Assembly: GCF_004349065.1 (NCBI RefSeq)
Contig: NZ_SMKZ01000022.1
Span: 36,131-100,130, forward strand
Direction: 5' to 3'
Origin: Jiangella asiatica
GTDB lineage: Bacteria > Actinomycetota > Actinomycetes > Jiangellales > Jiangellaceae
Length of the DNA: 64,000 nt
Below are positions 25,377 through 35,286 of the stretch, in pieces. The notes under the pieces were generated by a model. The model did not search any database. It was not told where the DNA came from and saw only the letters and a list, made by a program, of their open reading frames with translations. How positions within the stretch are numbered: position 1 is the first letter of the stretch; every line of letters starts with the position of its first letter. Made by a program: the position numbers and the translations under genes.

Positions 25377-26359
25377 AGCCAGCCGCGGCGCTTGAAGTTC
25401 CAGTACAGCCCCAGGCAGATCGCGGCCATGAGCAGCATGACGCCCGGATAGCCGAGCTCCCAGCGAAGCTCGGGCATGTGCCGGAAGTTCATGCCGTAGA
25501 TCCCGGCGATGGCGGTCGGAACCGCGATGATCGCCGCCCACGACGTGATCTTGCGCATGTCGTTGTTCTGCGACACGGAAAGCTGCGCCAGGTTGGCCTG
25601 CAGCATCGAGGCGATGGTCTCGTCGTGACCGGCCAGCAGGGTGTGGACCCGATCGAGGTGGCCGCTGACCTCGCGGAAGTAGGCCTGGATCTTCGACGGC
25701 AGGATTCCTGGTGCCGGCTGTGACAGCTCGCGTACCGGGTGGCTCAGCGGCAGGACCGCCCGGCGCAGCGTCAGCAGCTCCCGTTTGGCCCGGTAGATGC
25801 GTTCGGCCTGGTTGTCGCGGACGTCGGCGAAGACCGCGGCCTCGATCTCGGTCAGGTCCTCCTCGAACTCCTCCGCCGCGTCGAGATAGCCGTCGACGGT
25901 GACGTCGGCGGCTGTGTACAGCAGCGCCGTCGGGCCCTGGGCCAGCAGCTTCGGCTGCTCCTCCAGCCGGCGCAGCGCGAGGTCCAGCGTGCCCGGGTCG
26001 CCGCGGGCGACGGTGAGAACGAAGTGCGCTCCGGCCACGGCGGTCAGCGCACCGGTGTCGAGCATCTCGTTGCGCTCCGGGCCCTCGTGCCGGACGTAGC
26101 GCACCGTCCGCAGCACCATCGAGACGACGCCGTCGTAGTGGGCGAGCTTGGGGCTCGGCCGCGGGTCGAGCGCGTCCTCGACGACCAGCGGGTGCAGGCC
26201 GAAGTCGGCCGCGGCCTTGCGCCATCGCTCCTGGTCCGGTTCGCTCAGGCCGACCCAGACGAAGCCGTCGCCGGACCGCGCGGCATCGACGGCCTCCGGA
26301 TAGCCGACGCCGTCCTGCCGGCGACCGTCGCGGAACAACGCCCACTCCGTGACCGTCAC
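25373..26359 (-). CDS. corA: CorA-family divalent metal ion transporter
   Basis: A 328-aa CorA channel. The large N-terminal cytoplasmic domain and the long stalk helix precede two C-terminal membrane helices. The selectivity motif Y-G-M-N sits at the end of the first (GIYGMNF), with the short periplasmic loop RHMPELRW carrying acidic Glu, then the second helix and a basic tail (FKRRGWL). It imports magnesium or another divalent cation as a pentamer. GTG 26359 is chosen since AGGAGGA is 5 nt upstream; upstream ATG/TTG alternatives lack one. No riboswitch of the M-box type was seen ahead of it. Confidence 0.94.
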   Translation of the reverse strand: MTVTEWALFRDGRRQDGVGYPEAVDAARSGDGFVWVGLSEPDQERWRKAAADFGLHPLVVEDALDPRPSPKLAHYDGVVSMVLRTVRYVRHEGPERNEMLDTGALTAVAGAHFVLTVARGDPGTLDLALRRLEEQPKLLAQGPTALLYTAADVTVDGYLDAAEEFEEDLTEIEAAVFADVRDNQAERIYRAKRELLTLRRAVLPLSHPVRELSQPAPGILPSKIQAYFREVSGHLDRVHTLLAGHDETIASMLQANLAQLSVSQNNDMRKITSWAAIIAVPTAIAGIYGMNFRHMPELRWELGYPGVMLLMAAICLGLYWNFKRRGWL

Positions 26360-26476
26360 GGTTCCTCCTCGGCGAAGTGTCATCGGCTCCAACGCCACCA
26401 GCGCTAGCGTTACCAGCATGACGACGTTCCGGCAGCGGAATCGACAGGCTCACCGCTCGGCCGCGCGTGGGCAGCG

Positions 26477-27043
26477 ATGAGCGGGCCGGAGCTGTGGCTC
26501 GTCCGGCACGGGCAGACCGAGTGGAGCCGCGACGGCAAGCACACCAGCAACACCGACCTGCCGCTGACGCCCGAGGGCGAGGTGGCGGCGCGGGCCATTG
26601 GCGAGCGGCTCGCGACGACGACGTTCGACCTCGTCCTGGCCAGTCCGCTGAGGCGAGCCCGCACGACGGCGGCGCTGGCTGGTTTCCCCGACCCTGAAAT
26701 CACCGACGACCTGCGCGAATGGGACTACGGCGAGTACGAGGGCATCACCACGCCGACGATCCGCGAGCGCGACGCCGACTGGTCGCTGTGGATGGACGGG
26801 GCACCCGGCGGGGAGTCGCCGGCCGAGGTCGCCGCCCGGACCGACCGCGTCGTCGCCCGGGTTCGCGCCGACGCGGCCACCCGGGTGTTGGCGTTCGCGC
26901 ACGGGCACATCCTGCGGGTGCTGGCGGTGCGCTGGCTCGGTCTGCCCGTCGACGACGGCGCCCACCTGCGGCTGGACACGGCAACGGTGTCCGTCCTCGG
27001 CTGGGAGCGCGAGACACCCGCCGTCGCGCGGTGGAACGCCTGA
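26477..27043 (+). CDS. Histidine phosphatase superfamily protein
   Basis: A 188-aa enzyme of the phosphoglycerate mutase-like branch. The phospho-acceptor histidine is in L-V-R-H-G-Q-T-E (about residue 11), with the partner arginine in SPLRRARTT, catalytic Glu near REWDYGEYEG, and the second histidine in FAHGHILRVL. All key residues are intact. Such proteins are phosphatases or mutases acting on small phospho-metabolites such as acid sugar phosphates, and the substrate here is unknown. It is 117 bp from and divergent to corA. A degraded copy of the dispersed repeat follows it. Confidence 0.9.
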   Translation: MSGPELWLVRHGQTEWSRDGKHTSNTDLPLTPEGEVAARAIGERLATTTFDLVLASPLRRARTTAALAGFPDPEITDDLREWDYGEYEGITTPTIRERDADWSLWMDGAPGGESPAEVAARTDRVVARVRADAATRVLAFAHGHILRVLAVRWLGLPVDDGAHLRLDTATVSVLGWERETPAVARWNA

Positions 27044-27168
27044 CGAGCGCCCCCGGCGGGCACCGGGCGACGGCCGGGAACGGCACGCACCACCAGGATG
27101 CCGCGTCCCGCGCACTCGCCCTTTCTCATCACCAGGCATGCCCGATCCTCATGAGGCTTGCAAGCATG

Positions 27169-27204
27169 GTGCGACACGCAATTTCGTGCTGAACGTGATC
27201 ATTT
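27169..27204. repeat. Half copy of the dispersed intergenic repeat
   Basis: Matches 19091-19127 at about 34 of 36 positions, including CTGAACGTGATCATT, and shares the flanking CATCACCAGGC. The left arm present in the other copy is missing, so this copy cannot form the full hairpin. Confidence 0.7.
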
Positions 27205-27263
27205 GGGGCCGGGGGTGGGCGAGCGGCTTGACCGCGCCGGTCTGACGCGACAGCGTCGGGGTC

Positions 27264-27905
27264 GTGAAAGGCGAACGAACCTGTCCTCGGTGCGGCACCA
27301 TCGCCAGGCCGCCCGGTGCGTGGTCCAGCCGGTGGATCTGCCCGCTGCACGGTGAGATCTACCCGCTGGCCCCGTTGGTGGCGCCAAGCGCGCGGCTGGT
27401 CCACCAGCTCGGCGAGACGTCGGACGTTCCACTGTGGCTGCCGTGGCCGCTGCCGCGCGGGTGGGTCGTCGGCGCCGTCATCCACGCCGGCGACGACGCA
27501 TCGGGCGTGCGGGCGGTGGGTGTGGGCATCAGCGGCCCGAACCCGATGGGCGGGCCGGGCGACTTCCTGCTGGTTGCCGAGGAACCGGGTGTCGGCCTAG
27601 GGGCAGGGCTGGCCGGCCTGGAGGGCGCCGACCCGGGCAAGGCCGTCGAGGGGGAGCCGCACGCGAGGATGCACGTGCACGGCCGCGCGGTGCCGCTGTG
27701 GTTCGTCGAAGGGCCGGCCGACCGCGCGGTCTACGTCGGCCACTGGAGCGGGAGCTGGCTGTGGGTCATTCTGTACCCGCAGAGCGCCGGGGTCCTGCTC
27801 CTGGAGGACCTCGCGGTGGTCGATCTACGTGATCTTGGCCACGAGGCGGACCTGCTGCCGTACGGAACGCCACCGCCGTGGTTGTCGCGGGGCTACGATC
27901 AATGA
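27264..27905 (+). CDS. Conserved actinobacterial protein of unknown function (zinc-finger start)
   Basis: A 213-aa cytoplasmic protein. The N-terminus has C-P-R-C-G (about 7-11) and a later C-P-L-H (about 26-29), a possible C-C-C-H zinc site. The rest is a compact alpha/beta domain with many glycines and tryptophans (WLPWPLPRGWVVGAV, GHWSGSWLWVILYPQSAG). It resembles an uncharacterised family common in actinobacteria (I believe DUF6758) next to PHP-domain phosphoesterase genes, as here (gap 37 bp). No enzyme motif is visible. GTG 27264 is the first plausible start after the repeat. Confidence 0.75.
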   Translation: MKGERTCPRCGTIARPPGAWSSRWICPLHGEIYPLAPLVAPSARLVHQLGETSDVPLWLPWPLPRGWVVGAVIHAGDDASGVRAVGVGISGPNPMGGPGDFLLVAEEPGVGLGAGLAGLEGADPGKAVEGEPHARMHVHGRAVPLWFVEGPADRAVYVGHWSGSWLWVILYPQSAGVLLLEDLAVVDLRDLGHEADLLPYGTPPPWLSRGYDQ

Positions 27906-27942
27906 GATCATCTTTGGTCCAGTCCATTTGTGAGGTCGCCGG

Positions 27943-28779
27943 TTGCGCATCGATCTGCACACCCACAGCAGTGTGTCCGACGGCACCGACCGGCCCGACG
28001 AGCTGATCTGCCTCGCGAAGGCCGCCGGGCTCGACGTCGTCGCGCTGACCGACCACGACACCTTCGACGGCTGGGCGGCCGCCATCTCGGCGGGTGAGGA
28101 CTCCGGCGTCGAGGTCGTCCCCGGCGTGGAGATCTCCACCGAGCTGCGCGGTCACGGCGTGCACCTTCTCGGCTACTTCGTCGACCCGGCGAATCGGGCG
28201 CTCGCCGACGAGCTGGCCCGGGTCCGAGGCGACCGCCGGACCCGGCTGGCCCGGATTGCCGCCGCACTCACCACGGCCGGGTTGCCGCTCGACGTCGCCG
28301 ACATCCTGGCCGGGTCGCCGGACGCCGCGACCGTCGGCCGCCCGCACGTCGCCGACGCGATGATCGCGAAGGGGTACGTCCGCGACCGCGAGGAGGCGTT
28401 CGCCTGGTGGCTCTCGGCCGGCCGGCCGGGCTACGCGTCCAAGTACGCGCCGCCGGTCGACGAGGCCATCGACCTCGTGCACGCCGCCGGCGGGGTCTGT
28501 GTGCTGGCGCACCCGTGGGGCCGTGCGGGCGCCCGCCGTGCGCTGGGCCCGTCGTCGATCGAGAGGTTGGGCGAGCTCGGCCTGGACGGGATCGAGGTCG
28601 ACCACCAGGACCACGACCCGGCCGCCCGCCGGGCGCTGCGGCGCATCGCCGGCGAGGTGGGCCTGGTCGTCACCGGCTCCAGCGACTACCACGGCACCGG
28701 CAAGGCCGACCACGAGCTGGGCGTGAACACCACGGCGCCGGCGGAGTGGGAGCAACTGCGCTCGCTGGCCAAGGGCTGA
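27943..28779 (+). CDS. PHP-domain metal-dependent phosphoesterase (YciV/RNase AM-like)
   Basis: A 278-aa PHP phosphoesterase. Motif I D-L-H-T-H-S-S-x-S-D-G-T is at the very start, motif II T-D-H-D-T follows (about 37-41), then the Glu/His set EVVPGVEIS, VLAHPWG, and the final S-S-D-Y-H-G-T. These residues bind three metal ions. Relatives (TrpH, YciV) act as 5'-3' exonucleases on short RNA or DNA and as nucleoside 3',5'-bisphosphate phosphatases. The start is TTG 27943 with GAGG upstream, needed to keep the first metal-binding histidines. It probably forms a unit with the preceding gene. A perfect stem-loop follows the stop. Confidence 0.92.
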   Translation: MRIDLHTHSSVSDGTDRPDELICLAKAAGLDVVALTDHDTFDGWAAAISAGEDSGVEVVPGVEISTELRGHGVHLLGYFVDPANRALADELARVRGDRRTRLARIAAALTTAGLPLDVADILAGSPDAATVGRPHVADAMIAKGYVRDREEAFAWWLSAGRPGYASKYAPPVDEAIDLVHAAGGVCVLAHPWGRAGARRALGPSSIERLGELGLDGIEVDHQDHDPAARRALRRIAGEVGLVVTGSSDYHGTGKADHELGVNTTAPAEWEQLRSLAKG

Positions 28780-28783
28780 CCGT

Positions 28784-28841
28784 CCCATGATCATCAACGA
28801 TCCCGGGTGTCATAGCCCTCGAAATCGTTGATGATCATGGG
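28784..28841. terminator. Perfect 18-bp stem-loop with TGATCATCAACG core
   Basis: Arms 28784-28801 and 28824-28841 are exact reverse complements, with a 22-nt loop. It begins 5 bp after the phosphoesterase stop and ends 19 bp before the next gene, separating two same-strand genes. Confidence 0.8.
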
Positions 28842-28860
28842 GAGGGGGGAGAATGGGCGG

Positions 28861-29694
28861 GTGAGCCAGCCCATCCTCGACGGCATGCCCCGGCGGCTGT
28901 ACGGCGCCACGCCGACCAGGTTGAACACCTGGCTCGACTGCCCGCGCCGCTACCGCTTCACCTACCTCGACCGGCCGCCCCCGCCGAAGGGACCGCCGTG
29001 GGCGCACAACACCCTCGGCGCGGTGGTGCACAACGCACTGGCCGGCTGGTGGCGGCTGCCCCGGCCGGCCCGGACGCCGGAGCGGGCCGGTTCGCTCGTC
29101 GACGAGTACTGGCTGTCCGAAGGCTTCCGCGACGCCGACCAAGCCGCGCTGTGGCGGCAGCGGGCCCGGGAGATGGTGGTCGGCTACGTCGCCGGCCTCG
29201 ATCCCGACGACGAACCGCGCGGCGTCGAGCGCACGGTCGGGCTCATCCACGGCGGGACCTCGCTCACCGGCCGCATCGACCGCGTCGACCAGCGCGGGGA
29301 CGACCTCGTCATCGTCGACTACAAGACCGGGCGGCACGTGCTCACCACCGACGACGCCCGATCGTCGCTGGCGCTGGCCGTCTACGCCGCGGCGGCCGCG
29401 CGGACGCTGCGCACGCCGTGCCGGCGGGTCGAGCTGCACCACCTGCCCAGCGGGACCGTCATCGCATGGGAGCACGACGAGCGCACGCTGCGGCGGCACC
29501 TGGACCGCGCCGACGGCATCGCCGCGGAGTGCGCGCGCGCCGACGCCGCGTTCAAGGCCGGTCAGGCCGGAGACGACCTCTTCCCGCCGCGGCCGTCGTC
29601 GCTGTGCGGCTGGTGCGACTTCGTGCAGCACTGTCCCGAGGGCAGGGCGGCGGTGCCGGCGCGGGCGTCGTGGGCGGGGCTGGAGTCGGCGTGA
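28861..29694 (+). CDS. RecB-family PD-(D/E)XK nuclease, Cas4/AddB-type Fe-S protein
   Basis: A 277-aa nuclease. The core G-R-I-D-R-V-D and V-D153-Y-K155-T-G form the PD-(D/E)XK site. Four cysteines, Cys27 (LDCPRRY), Cys249, Cys252 and Cys258 (CGWCDFVQHC), have the one-plus-three arrangement of Cas4 and AddB nucleases and probably hold a 4Fe-4S cluster. The entry TRLNTWLDCPRRYRFTYL is typical. No cas genes or repeats are nearby, so it is not a CRISPR Cas4 but the stand-alone actinobacterial RecB-like exonuclease likely acting in DNA repair. GTG 28861 is used; the GGAGGGG at 28840 is rather far upstream, so the start could differ by a few codons. Confidence 0.9.
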   Translation: MSQPILDGMPRRLYGATPTRLNTWLDCPRRYRFTYLDRPPPPKGPPWAHNTLGAVVHNALAGWWRLPRPARTPERAGSLVDEYWLSEGFRDADQAALWRQRAREMVVGYVAGLDPDDEPRGVERTVGLIHGGTSLTGRIDRVDQRGDDLVIVDYKTGRHVLTTDDARSSLALAVYAAAAARTLRTPCRRVELHHLPSGTVIAWEHDERTLRRHLDRADGIAAECARADAAFKAGQAGDDLFPPRPSSLCGWCDFVQHCPEGRAAVPARASWAGLESA

Positions 29695-29846
29695 GACCGG
29701 TTCGCGGCGAGCTTGGGGTGATGTGTCGTGTCTGACACGTTTACGGCCGGACGCTCCGGTACATGATCACTCCGGAACACCGCCCCAGGCCGGGCCCGGG
29801 GCGGCTAGGGTTGAGGACGAGTTCGCACCGACGTGAAGGAGCGCGG

Positions 29847-30590
29847 ATGGCCGGACGCTACGGCGTCTCATCCCGGTCGGGTCAGCGCCACGCTGCCCGG
29901 CGCACCCGTCGTCTGCGTGGGGTCCGGGCGACCGTGTTCGGCGCGTCGACGGTGGTCGCCGCCGGCCTGTTCGGGTTCGCCGGCACCGCCATCGCGCCGG
30001 AGGCACCGGTCGAGCCCGGCGCGCTGCCGCTCTCCGACCGGGTCGGCGGCGACGTCTCCCGCGGCGAACGCGACACTCTGCCGGCCAAGACCGTCGGACC
30101 CGCCGTCGTGAAGGTGGTCACCCGTCCGGCACCGCCCGTCGAGACCCCCGACCCGAACGCCAAGCCTCAAGCCGCCGCGCCGCTTCCCGCCGGCAGCGGC
30201 AGCGGCCACCGCGTGGTCTTCGACATCACCACCCAGCAGGTCTGGCTGGTCGACGAATCCGACGCGGTCGTGCGCACCTACCCGGTCTCCGGCAGCCGCT
30301 ACGACCAGCTGCCCACCGGCACGTTCGAGGTTTTCTCCACCTCGCGCGACACCGTCAGCTGGCACGGCACCGAGACCATGGAGTACATGGTCCGCTTCTA
30401 CCGCGGCGAGAACTCCAACATCGGCTTCCACGACATCCCGGTCGACACCGCCTCCGGTGCCGAGGTGCAGACGCTGTCGCAGCTCGGAACGCCGCTGTCC
30501 GACGGCTGCATCCGCCAGGACCTCGAGGACGCCGTCGCCCTGTGGGAGCACGCGCCGGTCGGCACCCCCGTTGTCGTCGTCCGCACCTGA
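29847..30590 (+). CDS. L,D-transpeptidase (YkuD domain)
   Basis: A 247-aa envelope protein. A basic cytoplasmic N-terminus (HAARRTRRLRG) and a hydrophobic segment at about 30-52 act as signal or anchor. A proline-rich linker leads to the YkuD domain at about 120-245. The catalytic site is visible: His in IGFHDIP and Cys221 in L-S-D-G-C-I-R, with the usual second conserved arginine. It makes 3-3 crosslinks in peptidoglycan or attaches proteins, which gives beta-lactam tolerance. ATG 29847 follows AAGGAG. It stands alone between the nuclease and the LuxR regulator (convergent with the latter). Confidence 0.92.
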   Translation: MAGRYGVSSRSGQRHAARRTRRLRGVRATVFGASTVVAAGLFGFAGTAIAPEAPVEPGALPLSDRVGGDVSRGERDTLPAKTVGPAVVKVVTRPAPPVETPDPNAKPQAAAPLPAGSGSGHRVVFDITTQQVWLVDESDAVVRTYPVSGSRYDQLPTGTFEVFSTSRDTVSWHGTETMEYMVRFYRGENSNIGFHDIPVDTASGAEVQTLSQLGTPLSDGCIRQDLEDAVALWEHAPVGTPVVVVRT

Positions 30591-30630
30591 TTCTTTCCCG
30601 AGTACCCGATCCGCGGCGGCGGCAGGGCGG

Positions 30631-33204
30631 TCAGCGGCCGCTGAGGGCTGCGGGGAGCTCGGCGCGGCTGGTGATGCCGAGCTTGGCGTAGATGCGCGCG
30701 AGGTGGCTCTCGACGGTCCGGGTGGAGATGCTGAGCCGGCGCCCGATGTCGCGCGAGGAGATGCCGGCGGCGGCCAGCGGCGCGATCTCCTGCTCCCGCC
30801 TGGTCAGCGCGACCGCCTGCTGCCGCGGCGGGTTGGTCCAGACGCCGTAACCGGCCAGCGTCGCCTCGGTCGCCGTCATCATCTCGGTGTCACCGGCGGC
30901 CAGGGCGCGCGCGTAGCTGACCATGGCCTCCGCGCGCCACATGCCGTCGCAGCGTTTGGCCGCCACGGCCATCCGCTCGGCGACGTCACTCGGGGTCAGC
31001 GCGCCCACCGTCGGCAGGCCGTCGGCGATTCCCAGCAGCGCGATGTACAGGGAATCAAGCTCGGCCGGTGCCAGGTCGGCGGCGGCCGCGGCGTCGGCGG
31101 CCTCGATGGCGTGCACGACGGCATCGGCCTCGCGGCGGGCCAGCCCCACCCACAGCAGGGTTCGGCGCCGTCGGCCGTGGATGGTGGCGTCCTGGTGCAC
31201 GGGCTCGCGCAGGGACTCCTCGCGTAGCCGGGCCGCCTCGTCGGTGTCGCCCACCCAGACCGACGCCTCGGCGGCCAGTGCGAGCGTGGCCGGCAGCATG
31301 CCCCGCGGGTCGCGCTCCCGCAGCGACGCGATGGCCGCCCGCAGGTGCCCCAGCGCCTCGCCCCAGCGGCCGCGCGCCATCGCGATCTGCCCGTCGACCA
31401 GCCCCGGGATGTTGCGGTGCTGCGGTACGTGCCCGATGTCGAGGTCGGACTCGTCGGCCTGCATGCGCTCCGCGCCGTCGACGTCGCCGGCGAACAGCCG
31501 GATGACGACGCAGGCCGCGCGCAGCGACATGAGGTAGGCGGTCGCCTCGGAGAGCGACTCTCGCGCGGCCGCCATGTACCGGTCGCCGAGCCGCAGTGAC
31601 TCGCTGATCTGGCCGGAGCGCGCCAGCGCCAGCTGCACCGGTGCGACGAGCTGGATGCGCGCCAGCAGCGGCAGCGAGGCGTCGGCGAGGAACGCGACCG
31701 CCTCGCCCAGCGCCGTGCCGCTGTGGCCCGCGTTCATGAGGAGCGTCAGCCGGTGTCCGCGCAGCACCGCCGCGGCATGGGGGTCGTGCAGGACACGGGG
31801 CACCACGCCCTCGAGCAGCCGGACGGCGGCATCGGCGTCAGCGCGCCCGTGGAACATCACGTCGGCACCGGTGACGGCGGCGTGCACGACCAGCTCGGTG
31901 CCGACCGTGCCGCGTGGCAATGCGTGCAGCTGGTTGAGGTCGGCCTGGGCGCGGTCGATGGAGCCGAGCACGCGGTGTGCTCGGGCCCGCTGCGCCAGCG
32001 CCCCGGCGACGACGTCGAGGTCGGGGTCGGCCAGTAGCGCCAGGTCGGCGAAGCGGCGCGCGTCGGTGGGCTGCTGCAGCTCGTTGGCGAGCGCGGCCGC
32101 GGCGACCAGAAGCTCGGCCTCGGGCACCGAGCCGGCCTCCAGGGCCCACGACACCCAGCGCATCAGATCCGGCAGCGAGGCGTCGCGGGGCGCCGGCAGA
32201 TGCCGCACGACCCGTTCGCGCAGCACGCGGCGGCGCCCGGGTGGGACGAGGCTGCGGATGGCCTCGCCGTACACCGGGTGGGACAGCTGCACGGTGGGCG
32301 GTCCGGCGGACGGGTCCACGACCAGCATGCCGGCCTCGACCAGGGCGTCGACGGCGGCGGTGTCGGCCAGCTCGAACAGCAGCGGTAGCGGCAGGGACTC
32401 CGCGAGCGACACGATCTCGAGGACCTCGCGCTCGCCCTCGGGCCGGCGGCTCAGCTCGGACGTCACCAGCCCGATCAGCCGGCCCGGCGCCACCGGCCCG
32501 GACCACGTCCACACGCCGTGGTCCTGACGCAGCTCGCCGCGGCTGATGGCGGAGCGGACCAGCTCGCGCAGGTAGAGCGGGTTACCGCGGCTGGCCTCCC
32601 ACATCCGCCGTTCGGTGTCGCGGCCGACGATGCCGCCCAGCGCGGTCCGCAGCAGCTCGCTCGTCGTCGCCCGGTCCAGTGGCTCGACGTCGATCCAGCG
32701 AAGGAAGCCGTCCTTCCAGAGCGCGACCAGATCGTCCGGGATGCCAGGGCCGGGCCGGCTGGTGACCAGCAGCCGGGCCTGCCGCGCGGTGGCAAGCATC
32801 CGCAGCACCCCGCTGCTTGCGCCGTCGAGAAGGTGGCCGTCCTCGACCCGCAGCACGACCGGCCGGCCCTCGGCGTCGCGGCGCAGCCGCTCGGCGGCCG
32901 CCCGGAAGACCGTGATGGGGCTGGCGCCGTCCTGCGCGGGCACGTCGGCCAGCAGCGGCGCGAGAGCGGCGAGCATGACCGGCTGCGCGCGGCTCGGCGA
33001 CGTCACCGTGACGACGTGCGCGGTGGCGGATACGGCCCGCTCCAGCTCCGTGGCCAGCGTGGACTTGCCGACCCCGCTCTCACCGACGAGCAGCACGCCG
33101 TGCGATGCTCGGGAATCGGAGGTGGTCAGGACGTCGAACGCGGACGCGTACTCCTCCGCGCGTCCGACGACCGGCCACGGGCCGGGCATGTGACTGGCGT
33201 GCAT
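30631..33204 (-). CDS. Large ATPase-type LuxR regulator (LAL family)
   Basis: An 857-aa transcription factor. The N-terminal AAA-type ATPase has Walker A GESGVGKST (41-49) and a Walker B region near VVLRVEDGHLLDG, a long helical tetratricopeptide-like middle of about 450 residues follows, and the C-terminus carries the LuxR helix-turn-helix (LTRREQEIAPLAAAGISSRDIGRRLSISTRTVESHL pattern, residues about 790-850). LAL regulators sense small ligands through the middle region and activate transport or secondary-metabolite genes. ATG 33204 has ACCGTT-like -10 sequence about 8 nt upstream, suggesting a leaderless or short-leader transcript. No linked target operon is seen. It is convergent with the L,D-transpeptidase gene. 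Confidence 0.9.
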   Translation of the reverse strand: MHASHMPGPWPVVGRAEEYASAFDVLTTSDSRASHGVLLVGESGVGKSTLATELERAVSATAHVVTVTSPSRAQPVMLAALAPLLADVPAQDGASPITVFRAAAERLRRDAEGRPVVLRVEDGHLLDGASSGVLRMLATARQARLLVTSRPGPGIPDDLVALWKDGFLRWIDVEPLDRATTSELLRTALGGIVGRDTERRMWEASRGNPLYLRELVRSAISRGELRQDHGVWTWSGPVAPGRLIGLVTSELSRRPEGEREVLEIVSLAESLPLPLLFELADTAAVDALVEAGMLVVDPSAGPPTVQLSHPVYGEAIRSLVPPGRRRVLRERVVRHLPAPRDASLPDLMRWVSWALEAGSVPEAELLVAAAALANELQQPTDARRFADLALLADPDLDVVAGALAQRARAHRVLGSIDRAQADLNQLHALPRGTVGTELVVHAAVTGADVMFHGRADADAAVRLLEGVVPRVLHDPHAAAVLRGHRLTLLMNAGHSGTALGEAVAFLADASLPLLARIQLVAPVQLALARSGQISESLRLGDRYMAAARESLSEATAYLMSLRAACVVIRLFAGDVDGAERMQADESDLDIGHVPQHRNIPGLVDGQIAMARGRWGEALGHLRAAIASLRERDPRGMLPATLALAAEASVWVGDTDEAARLREESLREPVHQDATIHGRRRRTLLWVGLARREADAVVHAIEAADAAAAADLAPAELDSLYIALLGIADGLPTVGALTPSDVAERMAVAAKRCDGMWRAEAMVSYARALAAGDTEMMTATEATLAGYGVWTNPPRQQAVALTRREQEIAPLAAAGISSRDIGRRLSISTRTVESHLARIYAKLGITSRAELPAALSGR

Positions 33205-33384
33205 GCACGGAAACGGTAGAGGCAGATGACCATGATCGCCGACATTCCGGGCGAAGAATTTACGTAGTACCTACGGATGCCGATCCAGCGGGCCGGTACG
33301 TAACGTGGAACGCAGCCTGCGGCCCGGTTTTCGGGCGCGGCAGGCCGGGATGACGGCGGGCTGGTGCTTACGTCCGTAGTCCCG

Positions 33385-33500
33385 AGCCCGGCTCCGGCGA
33401 GTGGGGGGCGCCTGCTTCGCCGGTCCGGGCTTCCTCCCGGTGGCCCTCGGCACCCTCCACCCCGAGGTACACCACCCCTTCGCCGGGGTCACCGGGAGGA
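33385..33500 (-). ncRNA. Candidate structured RNA or leader in the LuxR-helicase gap
   Basis: Two adjoining folded blocks cover the gap. Block 1: AGCCCGG (33385-33391) with 33425-33431, enclosing CCGGCGA (33394-33400) with 33417-33423. Block 2 is a three-way junction: 33432-33442 with 33490-33500 (11 bp, perfect), CCTCGG 33445-33450 with 33462-33467, and ACCCC 33474-33478 with 33485-33489. The strand is uncertain. On the minus strand it would lie about 180-300 nt upstream of the LuxR gene. A minus-strand frame starting GTGCGT and spanning 45 codons also covers it but has no ribosome site. I do not recognise a known RNA family. Confidence 0.4.
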
Positions 33501-33517
33501 CGCACCCTCCGCCACGC

Positions 33518-33562
33518 TCATCGGCGGTCGACCCCAACCCTGCGGGGGTCGACCGCCGATGA
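33518..33562. terminator. Perfect 18-bp stem-loop after the RNA helicase gene
   Basis: Arms 33518-33535 and 33545-33562 are exact reverse complements with a 9-nt loop, and GATGATCATG follows. It begins 16 bp beyond the helicase stop on the minus strand. It probably ends that transcript, or a plus-strand transcript of the structured region beside it. Confidence 0.8.
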
Positions 33563-33578
33563 TCATGACTGGATGGAG

Positions 33579-35045
<1,467 letters not shown>

Positions 35046-35286
35046 TCGTCGCTGGGACCCCGAGTAGCCAGCCGATCGGCGCGCCATGCGCAACCAGGCC
35101 GCGCGCCGGCGCTGTGTCAGTGCCAGCGGGCCAGGAGCGTCTGAGTGCGCACGGACGTCCGGTTCGTCCCCAGGGGGCGCCCGTTTTCCGCCCGGACGCC
35201 ATCTATACCACTGGACAGTGTACCGGCAAGTCCGTTCTACCCGGTGTTCGGCGTCATCCGCAGCGCGTGGCGGACCGATATCGTTG

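Noticed and set aside
28861..29694. CRISPR-Cas4
   Set aside because: No repeats, spacers or other cas genes are seen on either strand; the gene fits the stand-alone RecB-like family.
33271..33537. 88-codon minus-strand frame in the LuxR-helicase gap
   Set aside because: Arg/Pro-rich shadow-like product with no ribosome site; the nested RNA structure explains the region better.
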